DNA from: Puccinia triticina
Taxonomy: Eukaryota; Basidiomycota; Pucciniomycetes; Pucciniales; Pucciniaceae
Direction: 5' to 3'
Assembly: GCF_026914185.1 (NCBI RefSeq)
Contig: NC_070562.1
Coordinates: 2,170,001 to 2,234,000, forward strand
DNA: 64,000 bases
Part shown: positions 31,653 through 42,775 of the stretch, one piece after another
Layout: every line of letters starts with the position of its first letter
Numbering within the stretch: position 1 is the stretch's first letter
Position numbers and translations under genes: made by a program
Notes under the pieces: generated by a model
The model's database searches: none
Seen by the model: the letters and a program-made list of their open reading frames with translations, nothing else
Told to the model about the DNA's origin: nothing

Positions 31653-34600
31653 ATGTCTTATCAAGGTTTAGGATCATATCCGAATGGCGGAAATCACAGC
31701 GCAACATTCTTTTCTAGTGCTCAGCCCACTAGGGAATTTCAAAACCACACGGAAGGCCAGAGGTGAGCAAGTCATGTTATACCCTCTTTTGCTAATGATT
31801 ATATTACAAACTGATCAAAATCCTCAATTATTTTCTATCAGTTTACCGTTTACATTTGACAGACGTACATTCAATCCAAACCCTTACCGAAGTCAATGTA
31901 GAAGTACAGATCTGAACACAAACATTAACACCTATAATAACCAGAATACGGGGAATTACCAACTTCATCGAGGCTCTGTTGGGATAGGCCAGACCAATTT
32001 CAACAGCAGCAGCCGCCAAAATCATTCAACCCCCTCTCAAAACAACTTTCTAGATCCTCGGCAAGCTCCCGCTCATGTAGAACCTCTTCAAGTTTCTTCG
32101 CATCAAGCTCCAGTTCGATCTTCTCATCCGAATAGGTTCGGCCAGGTCAATTTCAACCATCCAACCAATCAGCAAGATAACTTTTCCCACTCTCGGAATG
32201 ACTTGATGGATCCTGGTCAACTGTCTTCACAATGTCACCCTTGTGACAGGCGTTCAACCCAGCTGGATCCTTGTTGCGGTCCTTTAAAACAGTCAGAACA
32301 GCGTCTTGGTCTTTCGCAGTATGACCCGACTAACCCGGATCCTTTTAACAGGTCCTCGCAAGATACCTCTCCGTCTACGCCGCAATACCGACATCTTGAG
32401 TCCGCAGTGACTCCAGCAACCCGTAAGACTCAAAACCGCTCAGATGTTTCCACTTCAAATTACCGCTCGGTGGCCGCGCCACGTGTATCCACACTTCTAA
32501 ATCTTCAAGAAGAGCTCCGACGCGGTGAAGAACAGCTTCAGCATGAGCGTGCCAAGGCAGTCAAAAATGGTAAATGTTTCAATTTTTCTGATTTTTTTAC
32601 TGCTGGGCTCTGTTTTTTGTACTGACTGAAGTGGATGTATGTGACGGTTGTGGTACATATCAAGCTGCCAAGAAACAGGCACGTGCTGATGCAAAGAAGA
32701 AGAAGTCCCAGGGAGCCGCAAGCAACACAAATCTACTTGATCCAGACGTATCCCTTGGGCTTGACTTCTCACAGATGGATCGGAACAAATCTAGGCTTGT
32801 CAACCATGAGGTTCAGAGCAAGCTCGACGACCAGGGAGAAAACTATCGAGATGGCGAGAACACGGCTGAAGGAAGCTTTGAAAACTCTGATCCTAGACCC
32901 TCGAGCAACCCTGAACCCTCAGCTCCACCAAAATCCAAGTCACAAATGATGTTGGCACCTCACCTGGTTGAGGAGTTGAAGACAATGGATATCAATGAGC
33001 TTCAACAACAAGTCAATAAGCATGCTCATTATGTCCGATTGTGCTCCGCTGATGAGGTGGAGATCCAAGAGGCTTACGAGGAGTTTCAAAGGCAGTTGCT
33101 TATTATTGCGGCAAGCAGGAGACTTCAATTTGATTCGGTGCAGTCCTATTTGGGTGCAGAAAACCGCACACGAGGTTCAAACATGTATACCAACTTTTGC
33201 CGGTATGATCCCGAGGCTATCAAGATCCGAGACGATAGTGCGTGCTTTTTTCATTCCCTTTGCACATTGCCAGAATCTTAGGCTAACTGATCAATATGTT
33301 ATTGCAGAATCTCTTTCAATTCAAGAGAAAGGCTCAAAGTACGGAGCCTTATGGCGCGAGCTAGATGAAGCAGACCAGCAGAAGTACAAGGACCCAGAAT
33401 TTCTAGCAACATTTCCAAATCCTTTTGTAAGAGAGCCCAAAACAGCCAAAGAAGCTTCCGAAGACGAGAATATTGAACTCTCCGACGCTATTGATACTGC
33501 TAAGAACAAGTCACGCAAAAGACGTTCTGGGAAAGGGATTGACGCCAATCGTTGGGCTCGAAAGGTACTGGTTGATGTGAGTAGTCCATCCGCAGTATTT
33601 CTGGCATACCCCTCCCAGCTTCAGTTGATATTTGCTGATAGTTTGACTCGTTTCCAGTTAAAAAACTTGGAGAAGTCCCATGCTATCGAAGGGTACTTAG
33701 TTGTAGTATACCCTCACCTGAAAGGCAGAGCTGTACTGAGTGGGGGAAGTAGAATGGGCGAGTCGTTCCTTGACATGTTTGAAATCGATCCAAACCCAAC
33801 TGGTGCGTTTCTAGATTTTTTCAAAGGCCAATTGGCTTTGGGGAAGGTTATGGGGGGAGAAGCCTTTCTCCCCCCTCGAAAAAGGAAACGATTGGCGGCA
33901 AATCCTCATTTGACCATTGAGAATTGCGCAAACGACCTGGGTAAGTGTGTGCAATTAGGTTACAGGCAGATGCAAAGCATATGAACAATGCTGATGTTTT
34001 TTGACCTTTATCTAGCCTCGGGGACTGTTAATCCCATACCTGGGGGGGAGGACATAGATCACTTACATGCAGTTTGAACAAAATTGAAATATGCTCTTTG
34101 TACGTATCTCAGTATCTGCACTGTTTTTGTAGTGCTGATAATTTGCTCTTCAGTCAAAGCTACGAATGGTGTGGCACGTAGGGGATGGCCTGGCAAGAAT
34201 ACCCAAAAAAAATTGGCAAGCTTGAATGTTATATTGCGGGTCCAGCCAAATCCTCTTCAAGTTACACCAGCCTGTTTCTGTGGAAGGTCTGCAAATATTT
34301 CGGAGGGGGGTGCCGAACGACTTCATATTGCCATTGAAAATGGTTGGGTTGAACTTCTAGGAAGCCCCACAGCAGATGTCGCTCAATGTCTGGGTGATAC
34401 AAACGAAGAAACACTTCTCGATGAATCGAATTGAGTTCGCGTCCCCGTTGGTGCCATGCCACCTTCAGAAACTACAAGGTCTAGGAAAATACGAAAGAAA
34501 CCGACTATAAAAGGTGCGACCATCAAATCTGCTAAGCCAACAAACTCAAATTCAAGAAAAGAGGCTTCATGCTCGAAATCCAAGGCAAGTAAACCATCCG

Positions 34601-34794
34601 AACGTCAAGTGGTGAAGGAAGCAAAGAAAAAGAAGCAGAATTATGTCTCATCTCGCCATGCTGATGACAAGTCAGCTAGTTCAACTGAATCCAACAGTGA
34701 AGAATTGGAAGATGATCTTTTCAAGGGAAGCAGCGACAACGAGGACGGTGAAGACAATGCACCGGATGAGGGCGACAATGAGAGAGATAACTAA
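31653..34794 (+). CDS. HMG-box-like protein carried by KDZ transposon
   Basis: Exons 31653-31762, 31842-32569, 32632-33237, 33308-33576, 33658-33940, 34016-~34074 and, less surely, 34154-34794. The first five join in consistent phase across consensus introns. The N-terminus MSYQGLGSYPNGGNHSATFF is followed by an Asn/Gln/Ser-rich disordered region and a basic patch with C-x2-C (VCDGCGTYQAAKKQARADAK). An HMG-box-like fold follows: MYTNFCRYDPEA then GSKYGALWRELDEADQQKYK (about 33185-33395). Then come KNLEKSHAIEGYLVVV...GGSRMGESFLDMFE and a Lys-rich acidic tail. The tail contains an in-frame TGA at 34432. HMG boxes bend DNA; a role as accessory factor for transposition is inferred from location only. 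Confidence 0.65.
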
Positions 34795-34869
34795 ACTTTT
34801 GTCTCCACTATGGTTTTTTTATCATTGTTCAATTCCAAGTTTTTTTTTCCTTCCAAGCGCATGTCGTTG

Positions 34870-35423
34870 TAAATCTCTGGTATCCACATGTTTTGTCACC
34901 ATTTTATCAGTCTCAATGTCAAACTTATTTTTTTTCCAGTTTACATTTTATATGAGTAACAAACTTATAAGACACAATCACAAGAAATGAAGTTAAAAAA
35001 CTTAAGCAAGTCTGTGGTGTGAAGGAAATATAAAAACTTCAAATTGCCATGTGTTGTATTGACATTGAGCTGATCTGAGTAACGGGTGAGTGTGTTTTAC
35101 ATGGGGCCTATGCTGTTTCCGGAGTACGATGTGAGCTCGGAAGCTGGTGTGGGCTGAGGAGTGATGTTGAGAGGCCGGGTGATGTTTAGTTACTTGGTGG
35201 GGTGATGTGTTGTGAGGATCATGTAAGGGTCTGGCTGGGAGGATACATCGGGAGGGGTTCTTGAAGACTTGTCGGATTTCAGGGGGGATGAAGGGTTCAA
35301 GGCTCAAGAGGTTTGGAGGATCTCAGAGGGCATTTCTATAACCGTGAGTTGTGTACTATAGGCACCGCCGCGCGCGGGTTTTGTGTATGTGTATAGTATG
35401 GGGTATAGTAGTGGCCACGGGTG
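34870..35423 (-). repeat. Right TIR of KDZ transposon
   Basis: Inverse partner of 24750-25300. It ends in GTGGCCACGGGTG at 35423 and is followed directly by the duplication GGGTAGCG. Confidence 0.9.
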
Positions 35424-35431
35424 GGGTAGCG

Positions 35432-36588
35432 AAATATGGTCCCAAAGGTCAGATGGCGATCTATCGGGGTTTTATCAAGAGGAAGCAGAGGATTGCAGCC
35501 ATGGTTCTGAAGAGGAATTTTCTACCAACCAATACGAAATAACGGAACGCGATTTTGCCGAGTTTCGTCAAAATGAAGAAGATCGGAGGAAAGATCTTAA
35601 GGAGGAGAAGTCCACCAAGGATAACGGCTTAAGATTGAAAAGGTCGGAAAGCTTCGAGAAAGACCAAAATAAGTCTAAACGTCAAAAACTTGTTACTGCG
35701 CCTTCAATTAGCGACTCAGTCGACATGGGCTCCAATTCAAAAATGGACATCGACGTAAGACCGCCGGTAGCCGGTGAAGATTGTAACTCCACGACTGGCA
35801 AACGAGCTGTCGTGGCCAATGCAGATATTCCCCAAACTTTTGAGGAAGTAAATAACGCTAAACGTCAAAAACTTGTTGCTGTGCCTTCAACTAGCGACTC
35901 GGTCGGGATAAGCTCCAATCCAAAAATCGACATCGCCATAGGATCGCCGGTGGCCGCTGAAGAGTATAGCTCCACTGCTGAGAACCGTGCGGCCCTAGTC
36001 AACCCCCACATTGCCAAAAGCTCCGAGCAAGAGCGGGGTGACGCTAAACGTCAAACATCTCTTCCTGCGATTCCACTCAACGACCGAGACTGCACGGAAT
36101 CCAATGCAAAAATCGATATCGACTTAAATTCGTCGGTGGCCGGTGAAGATTTCCCATCTACTACTGAGAACCGTGCGGCCCTGCTAAATGCCGATATTCC
36201 AAAAAGCACCGACCAAGAACGGGGTGGCCCTAAGCGTCAAAAATCTCTTATTGCGATTTCAATCAACAACCCACATTGGATGGAATACAATGCGAAAATT
36301 GACATCGACATGAGACCGCCGGCGGCCGGAGAGAATTGTAACCCTAACGCTGAGAATAGTGCAGCCTTAGTCAACGCCGATATGCCAAAAAGCCCCGAGC
36401 AAGAACATCAGAACGTTGCACGCCAAAGACTTCTACCTGCACTTTCAATTAACAACTCATTCGGCATGGGCTCCGCAAAAATCGACATCGAGATAAGATC
36501 ACAGGTGGCCGGTGAATATTGCACCTCCACCGCTGAGAATTGTGCGACCCTAGTCAACGGTACAACTATTACGCTGCGGTTAGCATAA
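35432..36588 (+). CDS. 3' part of acidic gene with five 61-62-residue repeats
   Basis: The frame continues from the right target duplication, in phase with 24506-24749, to TAA at 36586-36588. It first encodes an acidic/basic segment (EEEFSTNQYEITERDFAEFR...DRRKDLKEEK), then five tandem repeats starting with a basic KRQK-type motif at 35677, 35860, 36046, 36232 and 36418, a spacing of 183, 186, 186 and 186 bp. Repeat consensus features are KRQK-L, a Ser/Ile block, KIDID, VAGED, TAENRAALVNADI and a Lys-Ser/Glu-Gln end. The KRQK motifs suggest nuclear targeting. I do not recognise the family. All five repeats are still open, so the gene was functional until recently or tolerates the split. Confidence 0.6.
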
Positions 36589-36599
36589 GATACCCCCTT

Positions 36600-37240
36600 G
36601 GCGGTTTTTTAGCGCCGCTACGTGAAGCTTTTTTCTAGCGTTCTGTGTACTTACTGCTACAGCTAATTCATAGTTTGAAATATGTACGGACTTACTTCAC
36701 GACACCCCAGTGCGCGCTTCTAGAAAAACACTTAGCGCACGGGCCCCCCAAAAAAGGGCTAGCTTTTGAGTTTTCATTTCAGATATCAACTAAGGGAGTC
36801 ATGGTCTGTCTTGATTACCAATACCTGTTGAAGCTGAGAAATGAGGGTCGAGGCTGAGAGCAAGGAAAGAGGGGCCTGAGGAACAACAAGCTCAGAGAGA
36901 CTATGAGTTAGACAACAAAAGGGGCCAAGGGAGCCCTCTAGGAGGGCGAAAAGCTGCTCGCTTGCTTGGCGGAAAAGCACACACGCTACAAGAGGTTGTA
37001 TCCTGTAGAGACCTCAGGGAAATGCGCGCAGAAGCAGATGATTGTTATTCCTGTCTAAGCCTGTCTAAGCCATGGATATATAAGCTATTACAAGTGGAGG
37101 GGCCAGAATGTGGGACAGAAGGTGAACTATGCATATGCAATCTGGAGGGAGTGAGAGAGTGACAAGTCAGGAAGAGGACAGGTGTGACAGGGAAGGGAAA
37201 GCGGAAGAGGGAGAGACCGGTAACACTGGAATTTCAACAA
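36600..37240. other. No gene seen
   Basis: A short CGCTA-rich patch (36600-36640) and otherwise unique AT-balanced sequence. The open frames 36645-36857 and 36962-37162 have no recognisable features. Confidence 0.4.
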
Positions 37241-37242
37241 TA

Positions 37243-37988
37243 CAGTTGCGAGGGGCATATTACTGTACAGAGTAAACCCCCGGGGGTCCCCGGTTCGGAA
37301 TTTTTGGATCTGGGAGGGAAAAAAAACCCGGGAGATTCAGCCTAATTTGGCAGGATCTGACAATGAATTTATGAATGAACGACCTCTGGGATGGTCTTGA
37401 GTCCCAAGGAGAAGCAGCTGGTGATGCCCATGTGTGGATCAAACAGAACCTTGGCAGATCATCCTTGAAGACATATGTACCCGGGCAAGAACAGGAGCGA
37501 CTGTGCCAAGAGTAAAAGTGGCGGGCTGCAGGTTGGAAAACCCATCTGCTGATGATTGATCTTTGAACGTGGTTGTCTCGCGCCATCAAGCTTGTTATGT
37601 ACCTCTCCTATGTTCACATTGTGTGAAGGGTGATGAGAGGATTCTGAAGAGGGCACTTGGACTCTGTACTAAGGGCTGACGTGCTCGGACCCCATGGCTA
37701 TGGGTTTATGAGTTCCATAGTCATGGAATTACAGCTTATAAAGCCATAATTATGGGTTTATGGCATGTACTTAGCAGCGGGTTTGTAATGTAGGGGCCAA
37801 AAAAAAAAAAAAAAAAACTGGCTGGTCAGAAACCTTAGCCTGGATAGAACTAGAATCTACAGCCTCCAAAAGGCCCAAAACTATCATTTATATGTTGTAG
37901 TAAGCCCATATGCATGGGCTTAATTTGGCCCGCGTCTCAGATTTGATTTTGCGGGCGAGGTCGTACAGTAATATGCCCCTCGCAACTG
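37243..37988. mobile_element. Mariner-like element, 746 bp, non-coding
   Basis: Perfect 26-bp terminal inverted repeats, starting CAGTTGCGAGGGGCATATTA and continuing through CTGTAC, flanked by TA (37241-37242 and 37989-37990). CAGT ends plus a TA duplication fit Tc1/mariner. An A18 run lies at 37800-37818. No transposase. Confidence 0.8.
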
Positions 37989-38023
37989 TACCCCTCCATA
38001 TGAGGTGATAGGGGCTCTCCTAG

Positions 38024-38654
38024 CAACACTGCAAGAGCTACGCTTCGCTACAAAAAGTGGCTTGTTTGCGTATCAAAGCGGAAAAACACTACTCTGGATC
38101 CAGAGTAGCGTTAGCGCTAGCGGAAAACCGCTACTTTGAGCGGTAGCGAAGCGCCAGAACCGCTACTGCAGTTTTGGCCTGCCCGTAGCGAAGCGCTTTT
38201 TTTCCCGCTTTGCTACAGTATAGCGCAGCGAAAAAATTGACGCTTTTTGGTGCTTTTTGGCGCTAAGAGCGCTTTTTAGCGCCAAAAGCGTAGCAAGCGG
38301 GGTCACTTTTCTTCCAAAAGCGTAGCGGGCATGTCTGCCTTTTGGTGGAAAATGCCAGAAATAGTACTCAAACATCAATCCTTCATCATTTTATGATGTG
38401 CAGTATTGATGTTTGAATGGTGCTACAGTAGCGCAGCAAAATCACTACAGTAGCGTTTTTTCCGCTACTATAGTGAGAAGCGTAGCAAATTGTTGCTACT
38501 CTCCGCTAAATAAAGCACACTATTTTCTTCATTTTTTTCCCGTTAAAAAAATGTAGCAAATAGCGAAGCACCAAGCCCGCTACGGAAAGCTTAGCGAAGC
38601 GGGGCCAAAAACCGCTACGCTGCCTCTTTGAGTAGAGTAGCTCTTGCACTGTTG
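38024..38654. mobile_element. Hairpin-dense MITE (hAT-like duplication)
   Basis: The ends CAACACTGCAAGAGCTAC and GTAGCTCTTGCACTGTTG are inverse copies, extended by CTACGCT-type words. The 7-mer CTCCTAG flanks both sides (38017-38023 and 38655-38661). The interior is almost wholly made of GCTACGC/GCGTAGC words in both orientations, allowing extensive secondary structure. A 7-8 bp duplication suggests hAT, but this is not decisive. Confidence 0.65.
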
Positions 38655-38661
38655 CTCCTAG

Positions 38662-39660
38662 CGACGCAAAAAAATAATGGAAAAAATAATGATTGGGCGC
38701 CCTTTGGGGAACTGAGGCGCAGGCTCCCGTTGTGGTGATCAATTCTGGAACACGTGTCAAATTGTCCACAGGGCAATCAGTGCGGCGCACAGGGGGTGCG
38801 GAAACGGTGCGGAGCGGAGCGGAGCGCACAACTAGACTCAGACTAAGCAGGCCAGCACAGACTGGATAGCGGAGGCGGTAACTGGGGGAAGCCATGGCAG
38901 CCAGAAGGGCGGCGTGTGGGATCCTGACATCATATGCTAGACAGGGGTGTGGAAGCTAGAGAGAGGAGTTTGATGGTGGTTGAAGGCAAGCGGCGGAGAC
39001 AACAGGAGTTGGTGTGAGAGCGGAGCTTGGCGGATTACATGTGTGTGTGTATAGCGCTTGGCGGATGACAAGTGTGCGTCTGTGAACAGAGTTAGCGGAT
39101 GGCGTGCATGGGAGGCGGGCAGAGGATATATTTTAGTTCTCTTCCTTTTCTCTATAAAACCACAGTGGGGGAGGGAGGATTCTGCATCATACTCCCCACA
39201 GACTCTCCTTTTTTTACGGTTTTACTTTACTTTGCAGATTGTTGTGCTTCTTTTACTTTGCATATGTTGCGGAGCAGAGTTTTACGTTGCAGACTTGCTT
39301 TATGTGTTACGGTTGTGCTTGCTTTACGGCTGTTTTCTTGCAGTTTTTGCGGAGTTTTGTGGCGGAGTTATCTTCTTTATGCGGCGGAGCTTTATTTTAC
39401 TGTTTACTTTTGCAGAGCTAGATTATTTTACGTACTTTACTTTATTTGTCCCACTCAGAGCCCTACAACGCGGCAGAGCTGTGGAGCGGAGTTTCTCCAG
39501 ATCACCCGACTTTACCTGGGAGTCATCTTGGAGCGGCGGGGTCCTGAAATTTCTACGCAAGGACCACTTTTGTTCACCACACCGTACCCACGGGCTAGCC
39601 CCGATTCCTAGGCGGAGGAATTTGGGGGAAGGTAAAAGTTTTTGATATGGTCCAGAAAAG
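38662..39660. other. GCGGAG-rich then pyrimidine-rich segment, possible LTR
   Basis: GGAGC and GCGGA words dominate to about 39120. A TATA-like CTCTATAAAACC at about 39149 is followed by a T-rich tract with repeated TTTTACTTTGCAG words. This resembles the U3-R structure of an LTR, but no second copy or TG...CA boundary was found. The long open frames 39058-39645 and 39099-39611 are composition-driven. Confidence 0.3.
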
Positions 39661-39677
39661 AATTGAGAATCAGGGAA

Positions 39678-40460
39678 TTATAAAGAGAGCATGTGGAGGG
39701 AGGATTTTTTGATTTGAAACAATGAGGATTCCATTTGTCGGGGTTTGGTGGATTGAGGATTGGAAGGAAAAGAAATCAGGGAAGCAAGTCCGCTAACAAA
39801 GGGAGAAAAATGCAATCTAGCACAGGCTTGAACAGGAAGAGTGTCAGAGTACTCAGAAGAAAAACTTAGAGTATTGGGAACAACAGGATTAGGATTAGGA
39901 TCAAGAATGATGGATGATCTGAAACAAAATGTATCAAAGCATAGGTCCTTGTCCAGAGGTTTGATTTTAACAGCTTTGTGAGCTCCTACAGAGTAAGTTG
40001 GCATAGAAGGTTCCCCTTCCAGGTAATGGGTAGCAGTAGGTATGGCTGGTCTAAGATAAGTTGGTTGTTTTATAGGAGCTGATTCTGAGTGTCTGGGCAT
40101 AAAATTTTCAGTAAGGGGATCCAAGGCAGGGCTTCCAGTAGTAGAGGGACTTCCATTTCTCATAGGTCCAGGGTTTTCAGGTAAGTTTTTTCCTCCAAAG
40201 TGGGTGGGATTGGCCTGATTTATGACTCCTCCAGTATTGGATTCCAAGTCAGGTCCAGGTTGTTGAGTTGATCCAAGGTTGGGCTGTCCTCTAGGTTCCA
40301 TAGTATTAGGTCCAAGGTCACCAGTAGTAGGCATTTGTCCAAGGTTTGTTTCTCTTGAGAATACAACAAAAGAGGGCATAACAAACCTTTCTATAGCTGA
40401 CTCCAAGGTGGTTCTAGGTAGGTATTGGGACTGAGAGTTGGATCTGAAGTGTCTGGCCAT
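39678..40460 (-). pseudogene. Retrotransposon gag N-terminal fragment
   Basis: A 260-residue minus-strand frame. A Pro/Gly/Asn-rich N-terminus (MARHFRSNSQSQYLPRTTLE) leads to VKIKPLDKDLCFD, which resembles the start of the gypsy gag core (compare VILDVKKTNLHFDG in the gag at 45787). The similarity breaks right after FD, where the frame runs into unrelated sequence, so it looks like a truncated gag. No zinc knuckle, protease or pol follows. Confidence 0.4.
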
Positions 40461-40623
40461 ATTTAAGGTGGTGGTTGAATTTTACAAATTGTCTTTTGCA
40501 AAGTCACCTCTATGTAAAACATACCCAATGCAAAAGTACTCCAAACCCCCAAATCAATTAGTTTTGCACACACCTCCGACCAAACTGGTCAATGTAAATC
40601 CGAGTGTGTAAAAGCCAATCTCA

Positions 40624-40709
40624 GGGGGGTGCATTGGTATATTCACACCCACATCCCTTACACATCATAGTACATAGGGTGTGAAAATACTCACCCCCCC
40701 CCCCCCCCC
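40624..40709. repeat. Short inverted repeat with C-run
   Basis: GGGGGGTGCATTGGTATA.. pairs with ..AATACTCACCCCCC around an inner stem TTCACACCC/GGGTGTGAA. The right arm runs into a tract of about 17 C. Probably a tiny MITE or a hairpin expansion site. Confidence 0.5.
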
Positions 40710-41379
40710 GAAGTAAAGAAAATTACACTCCAACTCTTACAGTACTGTGCAGTCAGATGAGAATCCCACCACGCATCTCTGCTGTGTTCCCCACCTGTAT
40801 CATGAAGATCCAGGATATCCCACCACATCAGATGCTTCCACCAATGGTCATAACCATCCCGCTCCTCGGGCCAAGACCTCAAGACCCCACCTCCACCCTT
40901 CACTTTCCCCATACCGCACCCCACATCTTCCGGCTCAAGCTTCTTTCAACTCACGTACTCTCCGCAACCTAATACCCCCACTCCTTCTAATAAACTTTAT
41001 TTTCCTTTTATCTCCACCCACCAATGGCGCAAACACACTCCACCAAACCCAATCAACCCGCAAAGCGTTGTGGTAGACGGAAAAGTGAAAAATCAAAAGT
41101 TTTTTCTCATACATATATTTACTCACCCTAGGCCTCAAGATACCACCAAATGGACCTCATAAATGGATTCTACGGACAATTTTACCCCTAGTCACCACTG
41201 GAAGCGTCACTGGAACCCCGCTGGATTGGAAGTTACACCCTCTTGGACCCTCATGGACACAGCCAGCCCCAGTCATCAACCTTTCACCTCTCCCAGGTAT
41301 AAACATACTCAGCACCAGCCAAACACATACTCTTTTCTATCCCTCTTATCTCCATTGCATATGCAGGGGACCAACCCCA

Positions 41380-41640
41380 TTTCCTCTGTATTTGACATGT
41401 CCCCGCCTCATTTATGCACCCCTTGCAGCTGCATGCAGTCTTCTGACCCCATTTCTGCACTCCTTGCATTATTCTGACACCACTTATGCACCCCTTGCAT
41501 GAGGTACCCCTGTATTTGACATTTCCCGGCTTTGTTTATCCACTCCTTGCATTAGTATGACATCCTCTTTCATTTCTCACCCCACTTTTTGCCTGTACTT
41601 AGTATCTTCTGACACCACTTGTACGCAGCCCACCAGCTAA
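41380..41640. repeat. Degenerate ~45-bp tandem repeat
   Basis: Recurring phrases TTCTGAC(A/C)CCA(C/T)TT, TATGCACCCCTTGCAT and CTGTATTTGACAT at irregular spacing. No gene. Confidence 0.5.
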
Positions 41641-42190
41641 AATCCCTCATCCAGGGTCCCCCTTGTAGCTAAAATCCCTCACATTTGTCTATATAAGGAG
41701 CTCTCTCCCCCCCAGTTGTTTTTCCTCAGCTCAGTATTCCCCAGTTATTTACATACCACCCATAGTTTTACCATTACCCATACAACACCTCATAACAGCC
41801 CTTACATTTGCAAATAACCACTGAGCTCACTCTCATAACTCTCATATCTCTTTCTTGACATATCACTTGCCTGTCACAAGTTACCTGGTTCCTGGTTCAA
41901 ATCCCAACTAAGACATATACCCTTCTCAGTCCAGACACTCTTCTCAACTTTTTATATCACCCTCTTGAGGACCTGTGTTCAACCACCACCGGAAACATCG
42001 AGTCAACTTTCACCCTTTCCATCATCATACACTCTTAACTCTCACACACCTGTTGTCAAACAACTTCATCTGGAACTAGACCAGACCTATCACTTGATTA
42101 AAACTTGCCAAGCTTAGCTTGGTGGGTCTTGTTATCTGATAGCAGAAGGGCAGATTTTTGCACCTCCATCATCCCCTTCACCATTCAGCA
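41640..42190 (+). repeat. LTR-like fragment related to the gypsy LTRs
   Basis: It carries two CTAAAATCCCTCA motifs, then ATTTGTCTATATAAGGAGC with a TATA box at about 41691. This is the same arrangement as in the three LTRs at 44675, 55812 and 59278. The sequence downstream is related only loosely. It is probably part of a diverged or solo LTR, cut at its 3' side by the element at 42207. Confidence 0.5.
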
Positions 42191-42206
42191 AAATGGTTTC
42201 ACAAAC

Positions 42207-42725
42207 CTAACTTAACTAAGTCCCTCCCGAGGAGGCCAAAGGCCTCCCTCTGGGAGGGACTTAAGCCTTACAGGTGATTTTGGCCTGAGAGGTACATCAA
42301 CATTCAGGGCCTCTGGGTGGTTCTGTTTTTGTGTAATCACCCTCTACATTCAGACTTAGAATCATCAGAAGGCTGGGTATATCATACCCTTTTCTGGTGG
42401 CTCTTGCTGGTGCCCAATCGTACAATGTGGTCAATGTAGAATTGAGAAAACCCCATGACAGCTAAGACAGCTGAGTTTTTGATGTTTTTTTAAGAGGTGG
42501 GGCAGGTAGAAATGTGACATGAAAGTGCATCAAAAATTAGCCAAGATGTATGGCTTTCAGATTATCCAAAAACTTTGGTGGAAACACCGTGGGTTATGGA
42601 GCTATAGCAACATTTGTTGGGGAGTTGGTTTTTGGCCGTTGCTCTCAGCCCTAAATCACCGATACCGCATAAGTCCCTCCGGTGGAGGCGCTTCGCGCCT
42701 CCAACTTCGGACTTAGTTAAGTTAG
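42207..42725. mobile_element. Mutator-like MITE with hairpin TIRs
   Basis: The left end CTAACTTAACTAAGTCCCTC and its inverse at the right extend about 90 bp with internal GC-rich hairpins (CCGAGGAGGCC... and GGAGGCGCTTCGCGCCTCC). The exact 9-mer TTCACAAAC flanks both ends (42198-42206 and 42726-42734). 519 bp, no gene. This is the cleanest reference copy for the family at 8116, 11526 and 12308. Confidence 0.9.
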
Positions 42726-42775
42726 TTCACAAACACTTTTGAGTCTTACAGCGTAAATCCAGCTCACATTGTCCC

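Larger units (their letters stand above)
24750..35423. mobile_element. KDZ-type DNA transposon, 10.67 kb, complete ends
   Basis: The termini CACCCGTGGCCACTACTATA (left) and its inverse at the right begin inverted repeats of about 550 bp. The exact 8-mer GGGTAGCG lies outside both ends (24742-24749 and 35424-35431), and 8-bp duplications are known for Zisupton-class elements. The interior carries a KDZ transposase gene on the minus strand (25441-28917) and an HMG-box-like gene on the plus strand (31653-34794), transcribed away from each other, with 2.7 kb of minisatellite-bearing DNA between. The TIRs are near identical at their outer 350 bp and diverge with small indels inward. It lies in a coding frame of another gene. 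Confidence 0.9.

Noticed and set aside
31351..31671. Several Ala/Arg-rich ORFs
   Set aside because: They translate the 29-bp GC-rich tandem repeat in different frames.
39058..39645. 195-residue Phe/Leu-rich ORF that looks like a membrane protein
   Set aside because: The hydrophobicity comes from a T-rich tract with repeated TTTTACTTTGC words; two overlapping frames look equally membrane-like.
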